Translations under genes and position numbers: made by a program
DNA from: Haliotis asinina
Lineage: Eukaryota > Mollusca > Gastropoda > Lepetellida > Haliotidae
Direction: 5' to 3'
NCBI RefSeq assembly: GCF_037392515.1
Contig: NC_090292.1
Span: 41,278,747 to 41,342,746, forward strand
DNA length: 64,000 nt
Part shown: piece by piece, positions 57,172 to 64,000 of the stretch
Layout of the letters: each line of letters opens with the position of its first letter
Numbering within the stretch: position 1 is the stretch's first letter
Notes under the pieces: model-generated
Databases searched by the model: none
What the model saw: only the letters and a program-made list of their open reading frames with translations
What the model was told of the DNA's origin: nothing

Positions 57172-57228
<57 letters not shown>
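57152..57228. repeat. (CA)n microsatellite
   Basis: GCGCACACGCACAC grading into a pure AC run. Confidence 0.97.
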
Positions 57229-57229
<1 letters not shown>

Positions 57230-57726
57230 AAATCTGCTCACACACCAAATACACTCATGCTCGACCTATTTCACTTCGTCAGTAGTCAAGTTAAATGCCA
57301 ATTGTTCCCTGTGGAAGATTTCGAGATTTTAGACAAATACGCACTTTACAACCGTCCATAAGTGTCGACCTGTTAACCTACTTGGTCACATAAAGTGCAA
57401 AATACATATGTGACACTTATGATATCAAATCCTTTGCATATGCATCAAGTCCCCTCAGTGTAAGATTCACCCCATTGTACAACATACGCTTGCATAAAGG
57501 ATATGATAATGATGTAATATAGTCAGTCTTCGCCAGCACAGCTATAAAACCAAATTAAATTCCAATAAATTTCAGCATAAATAAATGTCAGGCAGTTGAG
57601 TTCTTGAAATAATATTTCATAAGAGAATCACAGCATATTAGGTACATCTGTTAAAATGATCGATATACATCAATATATACCGGATCACCTGATCGTCATA
57701 TATGTAACCGTGGCTTCTTAATAAAG

Positions 57727-57901
57727 TGAGTGAGTGAGTGAGTGAGGTTAGTTTTAAGCCGCTTTTAGCAAGTATTCCAGCAATATCACGGCAAGGGACA
57801 GCAGAAAATGGGCTTCACAAATTGTACCCATGTGGGGAATCGAACCCGGGTCTTCGGCGTGACGAGAGAAGGCTTTAACCACTAGGCTACCCCACCGCCC
57901 C
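57727..57901 (-). mobile_element. SINE-B, full length, with target-site duplication
   Basis: Intact A-box and B-box, with TTCGGCGTGACGAGAGAAGG between. CTTAATAAAG flanks both sides (57717-57726, 57902-57911). Among the best preserved copies. Confidence 0.92.
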
Positions 57902-58013
57902 CTTAATAAAGAGATATTTGTTAGACACCTGCAGTACGAGCGAGCCTAGTTACTGCGCAACAGCGGACTGAGTACTATCGCTTAACAGGTTAGAGTACGT
58001 TTCCTGTGTTGTC

Positions 58014-58178
58014 GATGGAGTAGCCTAGTGTTCTAAGCGTTCGTTCGTCACGACGAAGAACGGGTTCGATCCCCCCATGGGTGCAATGTGTGAAGCCCAT
58101 TTCTGGTGTTACTAGTCGTGATGTTGCTGAAATATTTCCAAAAGCGGCGTGAAACTTAACTCACTCACTCATCTCACT
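58014..58178 (+). mobile_element. SINE-B
   Basis: GAGTAGCCTAGTGTTCTAAGC, ACGGGTTCGATCCCCCC, GTGAAGCCCATTTCTGGTG and GCGGCGTGAAACTTAAC, then the CACTCACTC tail. Confidence 0.85.
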
Positions 58179-58236
58179 ATCTATTCTTTGAGTTAGTGAG
58201 TGAGTGGGTGAGTGAATGAAACAGAATCACGAATAT

Positions 58237-58400
58237 ACTCCAGTATGGTAATAAGGGGCCGTAATATTGCTAAAAGCAGCCTGAAACTCAACTCAACTCA
58301 CTCACTCACTCACTCACTCATACTCCAGTATGGTAATAAGGGGCCGTAATATTGCTAAAAGCAGCCTGAAACTCAACTCAACTCACTCACTCACTCACCC
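58237..58400 (+). repeat. Tandem duplication (~83 bp) of a SINE tail segment
   Basis: ACTCCAGTATGGTAATAAGG, GGCCGTAATATTGC, TAAAAGCAGCCTGAAACTC and a CACTCACTC run occur twice back to back (starting near 58238 and 58321), almost identical. Confidence 0.85.
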
Positions 58401-58452
58401 ACAACATCGCCCCTAAAAGAAAAAACGCTAAAGAACATACATACACCTTCAG

Positions 58453-58487
58453 GTGAGGTGAGGTGAGGTGAGGTGAGGTGAGGTGGG
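58453..58487. repeat. (AGGTG)n microsatellite
   Basis: Seven AGGTG copies. Confidence 0.93.
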
Positions 58488-58726
58488 ACTTAACGTCCCA
58501 CTTAAGAATACTTAGGACATGTGACACGCGTGGCTGTGTATATATGTTGCTGCTTGTCCTTGTACAGACTTAATCTTGTTTTATATTGCCAGCTCACCGA
58601 GAAACCTTGCCGTAGTAAGCATGAATACCCCACTTAGGGACTGCTCACTTGCTTTGCATATTAACTTTGGGGGTCATTCACAGTGTACATGCAACTCCAT
58701 AAAATCATCATCACAACAGCTCCCCC

Positions 58727-58746
58727 CCCCCCCTCCCTCCCCTCAA

Positions 58747-58777
<31 letters not shown>

Positions 58778-58870
58778 CAAACATACACAAACACACACAC
58801 ATACACACACAAACACACACACACACATACATACGCGCGCGCACGCACGCACACACACACACACACACAA
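58727..58870. repeat. C-run and (CA)n microsatellite
   Basis: CCCCCCCCCCTCCCTCC then ACACACACAAACACAC runs with GCGC interruptions. Confidence 0.95.
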
Positions 58871-59744
58871 TGTAACTACTGAACAGCAACAGAAAACCAA
58901 ATGTCGAAAAAATGACATCTCACAAAAGTAAGCGTCCAGGTTAATCTTCTACTTAAAAACCTGACAACAAAAACAGAGTTGCGTTTCTTTTGCTGTCATT
59001 ATATGACCATGTTTCCGATGGCACAATAACGGCGTTTCAGTTGTTAGCAGTCGGTACGGGTTCGAATCTGGTTCAGTCTGCGATGTACTGCTCCATCAAC
59101 CAAGTCAACGATGGAAAAAGTCTGCCAACACACAATGAAACTTAAACCACTAAAGTACATCCGAATTTCACAACACACCTTGAACTTTCTTCTTTGTGAC
59201 CTTTGACCTCAACATAAGCATAAATCACCTTTGTGTTTACATACTCTAGATAGTGATCGACATGAGTAGCTACCTCAGTCAGCCGGCCGAGGAGGGTAGC
59301 TGAGCTTAAAGTACATGAGGTAATTACGCTTAAAGTACATGAGGTATGTAAGTGGCTTACAGAACTCTCCATCGATGAAGGAATAAGAATATAATCTGTA
59401 ACTCATGTCCTTTATAATGGAGAAGCTGACGTCCACTTTACCCTTTGAAAGATTAACAATATATCCCGAAGTTCATGTTGACATCCGTATTATCTGCTCC
59501 TTTACAGTACATGCTTGTAAAATTAATGCAAAAACTTTGCCAAGCTTTCAGTGTGAGCTTTTGTTACTATGTGAATGACATATTTTAAAGATGCTTCATC
59601 ACTGAGCTACTGCCCCGGGTGTTTATAGAACGGGTGACGAACAGGGAAGTGCATACCTCTGAAGGGCGTGTGTTTACATAAGTCGCCCGCTGAACAACGT
59701 CAACGAAAGTTCGTGCTCGCAATACTCACGCGGAGAGTTTACGG
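58871..59744. other. Unassigned sequence
   Basis: Contains a 26-bp-spaced duplication of GCTTAAAGTACATGAGGTA (59305-59346). No gene recognised. Confidence 0.55.
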
Positions 59745-59890
59745 GGTGGTGGGTGGCATAGTGGTTAAAGCGTTCGCTCGTCACGCAGAAAACCCGTGAT
59801 CGATTCCCAACATGAGTGAAGACAGTCTCTGGTGTCTCCGCGCTGAAACTGCACGAAAATGGTTAAAAGGGCCTATAACCATAATCAGTC
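59745..59890 (+). mobile_element. SINE-B, shortened
   Basis: GGCATAGTGGTTAAAGCG, TTCGCTCGTCACGCAG, TGATCGATTCCCAAC and CTGGTGTCTCCGCG. The body is partly deleted. Confidence 0.75.
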
Positions 59891-59915
59891 ACGCGGTCTG
59901 AAAATTATCATATTA

Positions 59916-60055
59916 AACCGGACAATCCAGTGATCAACAGCATTGCTCTTTCACTTAGAATACGATAACCCGTGTCAGCCTAGTCAGCGAGCCTGGCCAA
60001 CCGATCTCGTTAGTCGCCCCTTACGATTTTCTTAAGACTATTTCTAGCCCTGATC
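59916..60055 (-). mobile_element. SINE-A fragment
   Basis: CGGACAATCCAGTGATCAAC, CCGTGTCAGCCTAGTCAGC and CTCGTTAGTCGCCCC, without the tail module. Confidence 0.7.
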
Positions 60056-60387
60056 ATCAATCAGGAAATGTATGTCTTAACGAAGTTTCTTGGTAAACTC
60101 TTGGTAATGTACAAATGTCTGTTTTATGGTTCTAATGATCTCAAGTCGTAATGCGTGTGTTATATATCCATGGTTGAGATTATGACTGACATTAAACATT
60201 GCTTCATTCACGTCCCCTATGACAAACCTTTACTGAAATGTTTTAATGTAGATTAAGTGGCGAAGTACTTTGGTACACTGGAATGATTATGATCACTGCA
60301 CCAATCTCAATTTGATCTCAATTAATGTTGCGTTTTCATGTAATGTTGGAATGTTTTCATAACAACAGGATGTTCTTTTTAAACCCG

Positions 60388-60656
60388 ACCCGTGAAAGTC
60401 TACCCGGAGTAGAATAGGCCTTCAGCAACACAATGCTTGCCATAAAAGGCGACTATGCTTGTCGTAAGAGGCGACTAACGGGATCGGGTGGTTGGGCTCG
60501 CTGACTTGGCTGACACATGTCATCGGTTCCCAATTGCGCTGATCGATGCTCATGCTGTTGGTCACTGAATTGTCTGGTCCAGACTCGATTATTTACAGAC
60601 CGCCGCCATATAGCTGGAATATTGCCGAGTGCGGCGTAAAAGTACACTCACTCACT
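60388..60656 (+). mobile_element. SINE-A, near full length
   Basis: Well-preserved copy from CCCGTGAAAGTC to the CACTCACTCACTC tail, including TAAAAGGCGACTATGC, AGGCGACTAACGGGATCGGG and GCCGAGTGCGGCGTAAAA. Flanking TAAACCCG and TAACCCG may be a degraded duplication. Confidence 0.85.
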
Positions 60657-61654
60657 CCTTTCTAACCCGGATCTTCAAGGGTCGCTCACAAAGTAAAAGA
60701 ACCTTCGTCTCCAGTGAATCGACTAGTGTGTTACGATTTGCTTGGAAAATTTGGAAACTATTTTACACTCTGCTTCACAGTGTTCTTCTCTTGGTGAAAG
60801 GCGTCAAACAAAGCAGATTGACATCATTTGTATTTTGTGTATCTGACAGCAGTCAAGTGGAAAGTTGGTGACCGGGTTAAAGGTGAAGATTATGACTAAG
60901 AGTACACTGGTCACTATACAATGCTCTAGAGCAGAGTGGAAAATAGATTTTTTTTGCTGGCCAATCGGGCTTGCCGGGCTGGAAAGTTAATATCCCACAA
61001 AACAATTCACGAATCGTGAAATTCGAATGTAGACACTATGATGAACATTTTTAACACGACCATACTCTTGCATGAGTTAAAAGTGTATTATAGTTTAACA
61101 AGTCGGAGAGTGATATATTTACTAAATGACTCCATGAAAATTCATTAGTCACTTAGGCTGGTGACTGTGAAGATTTGCAGGCTCAACTGTGTTTTCAATA
61201 GCCACGAGCTAGTGGGGCAATGGCTGTTTGGCACATTGTCCTGTAGACCGCTTACAAGTGGTTGAAGCTCTGCGACAGTGTGAGTGAGTTTAGTTTTACG
61301 CCGCACTCAACAATATTCAACATCGAAAATATATTTTAAAACAAGTTGAAAAATGTTCTCTAAATCTATGAACACCCTAAATTTTTTTAACGTTAATTTA
61401 TAGGTTTTCTGAAAACAAACTACCCAAACTGTACGTTAAAGTACATACGTCAACGTGCGAACCTATCCGTCAGACCCTGTGCGACCCGATCGATCACGGG
61501 ACATGTAATAAGACCTTAACGCCAGACTCTAAAGTACGTCTCACCTTTCACCTTTGACAGATACCGAATCTGCTGTGAGCTTGTGACAAATGTGTTTCAG
61601 GTTCTCTAAAAGTACATAGTCACAGGTTATTGTCAACATCGCCAAGAATCACGG
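60657..61654. other. Unassigned sequence
   Basis: An 80-codon plus frame at 60629-60871 begins in a SINE tail. Nothing recognised except the SINE tail fragment at 61279. Confidence 0.55.
61279..61320 (-). mobile_element. Tail-only SINE fragment
   Basis: GTGTGAGTGAGTTTAG, TTTTACGCCGCACTCAAC and AATATTC only. Confidence 0.6.
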
Positions 61655-62560
61655 GTAGATTTTGGGGGTACAGGTTCTTAGTAAGATAATGTGAGGGGTA
61701 GACATTGGGGTACAGGTGATGGGTATAGCTAGATATTGGGGGCACCGGTGATAGCGTATAGCTAGATATTGGGGAACAGGTCATGGGGTATAGGTAGATA
61801 CTGGGGTACAGTGGTAGGGTATGGGTAGATATTGGGGTATTTGTGATGGGGCATACTTAGATATTTGAGTACAGTGATGGGTGGGGGCAGTTATTGGAGT
61901 ATAGGTGATGAGGTATAGGTAGATATTAGGGTACAGGTGATGAGTATAGGTAGATATTGGGGTATAGGTGATGGAACAGGGGTAGATATCGGGGTACAGG
62001 TGATGAGGTGTACGTAGATATTGTGTACAGGTGATGAGGTACAGGTACATACTGGGGTACAGGTAATAAGGATGGATGGATGTTGGGGTACAGTGATGGG
62101 GTATATGTAGATATTGGAGTACAGTGATGGGGCAGGGGTAGATATCGGGGTACAGTGATGGGGTATAGGTAGATTTTGGGGTACAGTGATGGGGCAGGGG
62201 TAGATATTGGAGCACAGTGATGGGGTATAGGTAGATATTGGAGTACAGTGATGGGACAGGGGTAGATATTGGAGTTCAGTGATGGGGTATAGGTAGATAT
62301 TGGAGTACAGTGATGGGGTATAGGTAGATATTGGAGTACAGTAATGGGGCAGGGGTAGATATTGGAGTACAGTGATGGGGTATAGGTAGATATTGGAGTA
62401 CAGTAATGGGGCAGGGGTAGATATTGGAGTACAGTGATGGGGTATAGGTAGACGTTGGAGTACAGTGATGGGGTATAGGTAGATGTTGGAGTACAGTGGT
62501 GGGGCATAGGTAGATATTGGGGTACAAGTCATGGGTCAGGGGATGGAGGAATAGATTATG
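61655..62560. repeat. Minisatellite, 31-bp unit
   Basis: About 29 units of TTGGAGTACAGTGATGGGG plus TATAGGTAGATA, degenerate at the left. Units with GGGGCAGGGGTAGAT alternate with GGGGTATAGGTAGAT, giving a 62-bp period. Minus frames (up to 213 codons) are artefacts. Confidence 0.95.
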
Positions 62561-62829
62561 GAATACAGGTATCATCACGGTACAGATTCTTTTGCATTAG
62601 CACAGTTTACATATGTATACTGCGGCATCATTTCTGACACCCCATGCCTCATGCTGGAATTTGCTCCAAGCGGAGTCAGACACCATTCACTTTCTAAGTA
62701 GTTGCTTGACAGATGACTCTCCGCTGGTGTTATGACTTGAACCTTTGCCGACTTTAATACACCTTACCGCAGATAGTTATAGGGCACACCTTACATAGGT
62801 AGGTTTGGAGTGGTTTTGGGAAAGCGTCA

Positions 62830-63245
62830 TCCCGGAGCATAGTCAGAGAGAGTAGGACTGGGTGTGCAAGAGAGAAAGTGAGAGGGAAAGTGTGTGCAAG
62901 AGAGAAATTGAAAGAGAAAGACAGTGTGTGCAAGAGAGAAAGTGTAAGACAAAGACAGTGTGTGCAAGACAGAAAGTCAGAAAGACTGTGTTTAAGTGAG
63001 AAAATGAGAGAGGTAGACTGTGTGCAGGAGAGAAAATGAGAGAGGTAGACTGTGTGCAAGAGAGAAAATGGGGGAGATAGACAGTGTGTGCAAGAGAGAA
63101 AGTAGGAGAGATAGTGTGTGCAAGAGAAAAAGTGAGAGAGATACACAATGTGTGCAAGACAGAAAGTGGGAGAGAAAGACAGCGAGTGCAATAGAGAAAG
63201 TAAGACAGGCACAGAACGCGTGCTAGAGAGAGAGTGAGACAACAA
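62830..63245. repeat. GA-rich tandem repeat, ~30-bp unit
   Basis: GTGTGCAAGAGAGAAAGTGA-type units, about 13 copies, drifting to the right. Confidence 0.88.
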
Positions 63246-63365
63246 AGAGACAAAGGGATAGAAGAATCAGAGGTGGAAACAACGGTGGAATAGAGCCAGA
63301 AGGAGATAGCGAAAGAGACATAGGGGTGGACGGTTTGGGGGGAGGCGTCGGGACATGGGGTTAGT

Positions 63366-63671
63366 GGGGGGGGGGGGGGGGGGGGGAGAAAGTGAGAAAG
63401 ACACACAGAGAGACTGAATGGGATATAGGGGATGAAAAAGAAAGAGTGAGAGAGACAGAGTGTGACGGAGAGAGAACGAGCGAGAGAGAGAGAGAGAGAG
63501 ATTTCAGAATCTAGTGTAGACACAATCACCGCGGATATATTTCCATGAATGATATATTCCTGATAGTTTTAAGAGAGACGAGGCCTTTGACAAAAAGAGA
63601 GAGACACACACAAATACGTCGAAGGAGACAATGAGACGGAGGAAGTGAGGGGACAGACAGACAGACAGACG
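63366..63671. repeat. Poly-G run, GA and GACA microsatellites
   Basis: A 21-base G run (63366-63386), GAGAGA at 63481-63500 and (GACA)n at 63655-63671. The G run is a likely spot for assembly or length error. Confidence 0.9.
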
Positions 63672-64000
63672 GGCGGGGAGGAATATGATAACAGATAGAG
63701 ACTCACTAAGATAGAGATAGGAGGGGGAAAATGCATGGAGAACGCTAATGATATGATGTGGTTCATCAACAGGAGGAAATGAACAGGACACTGAAAAAAC
63801 TGAGTACATATTTTGGACCAATATACACTCTACCACACGGGTTCGAATCTCTGCTTGGACAAAATCTTTCGGAAATATAAATCTAGAGTTTTGCAATCGT
63901 ATATTGTTTTTATATGTTATGATTAACACATGTTTCAAAGGACAAGGTATGATAAGGGTGGTTTTTGGCCCACTAACAAAATTGGCTGAAAACATGTTAT

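Noticed and set aside
61891-62532. 213-codon minus frame of Tyr/Pro/Ile/Thr repeats
   Set aside because: 31-bp minisatellite. Overlapping frames of 193 and 144 codons are equally open.

Overview
The window looks like nuclear DNA of a gastropod mollusc, most likely an abalone (Haliotis). The grounds are a spliced animal gene with GT-AG introns, dozens of interspersed short elements ending in CACTCACTCAC repeats next to a TTTTACGCCGC motif (a tail I associate from memory with Haliotis sequence), and a high minisatellite load. The species call is inference, not a search result. There are no bacterial-style operons, rRNA genes or CRISPR arrays.

One protein-coding gene can be supported: a cytochrome P450 of the CYP3 clan (CYP3A/thromboxane-synthase type) on the minus strand. 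Its 12 coding exons run from the ATG at 51976-51974 down to the stop at 36002-36000. I assembled the exons by hand. They sum to 1500 nt (499 codons plus stop), every junction is GT-AG and every phase agrees. The PGPKP hinge, WxxxR, ExxR, PERF and cysteine-ligand motifs are present. The I-helix acid/threonine pair used for O2 activation is replaced by Gly310-Pro311, which is the most interesting biological signal here.

Layout. 1-2.5 kb: GT/GA microsatellite and one copy of a dispersed repeat (family C). 2.56-7.59 kb: a 5-kb, 20-bp minisatellite with higher-order repeats of about 1.32 and 0.68 kb. 7.6-12 kb: mostly unrecognised, with SINEs. 12-15.6 kb: three tandem arrays (47-bp unit; a tRNA-like ~67-bp unit; nested 23/60-bp units). 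16.9-19.4 kb: SINEs and a 24-bp minisatellite open on both strands. 20.6-23.1 kb: TGAA microsatellite and a 45-bp minisatellite. 25.2-27.4 kb: a decayed LINE (minus) followed by a decayed Tc1/mariner transposase (plus). 28.2-28.5 kb: a TATCG-rich repeat. 31-35.4 kb: SINEs, two more family C copies and a pair of family D copies. 36.0-52.0 kb: the P450, its introns filled with SINEs and tandem arrays. 53.1-54 kb: a second purine-rich array. 54.37-54.55 kb: a 55-bp perfect inverted repeat. 55-64 kb: SINEs, CA microsatellites, a 31-bp minisatellite and GA-rich repeats.

Two SINE families dominate. 'SINE-B' has a tRNA-derived head (TAGCCTAGTGG A-box and GGTTCGATTCC B-box). 'SINE-A' has an unrelated head of unknown origin. 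Both end in the same ~45-bp module, which suggests mobilisation by the same LINE. Several copies have clear target-site duplications. In all SINE entries the strand is given with the CACTCACTC tail as the 3' end.
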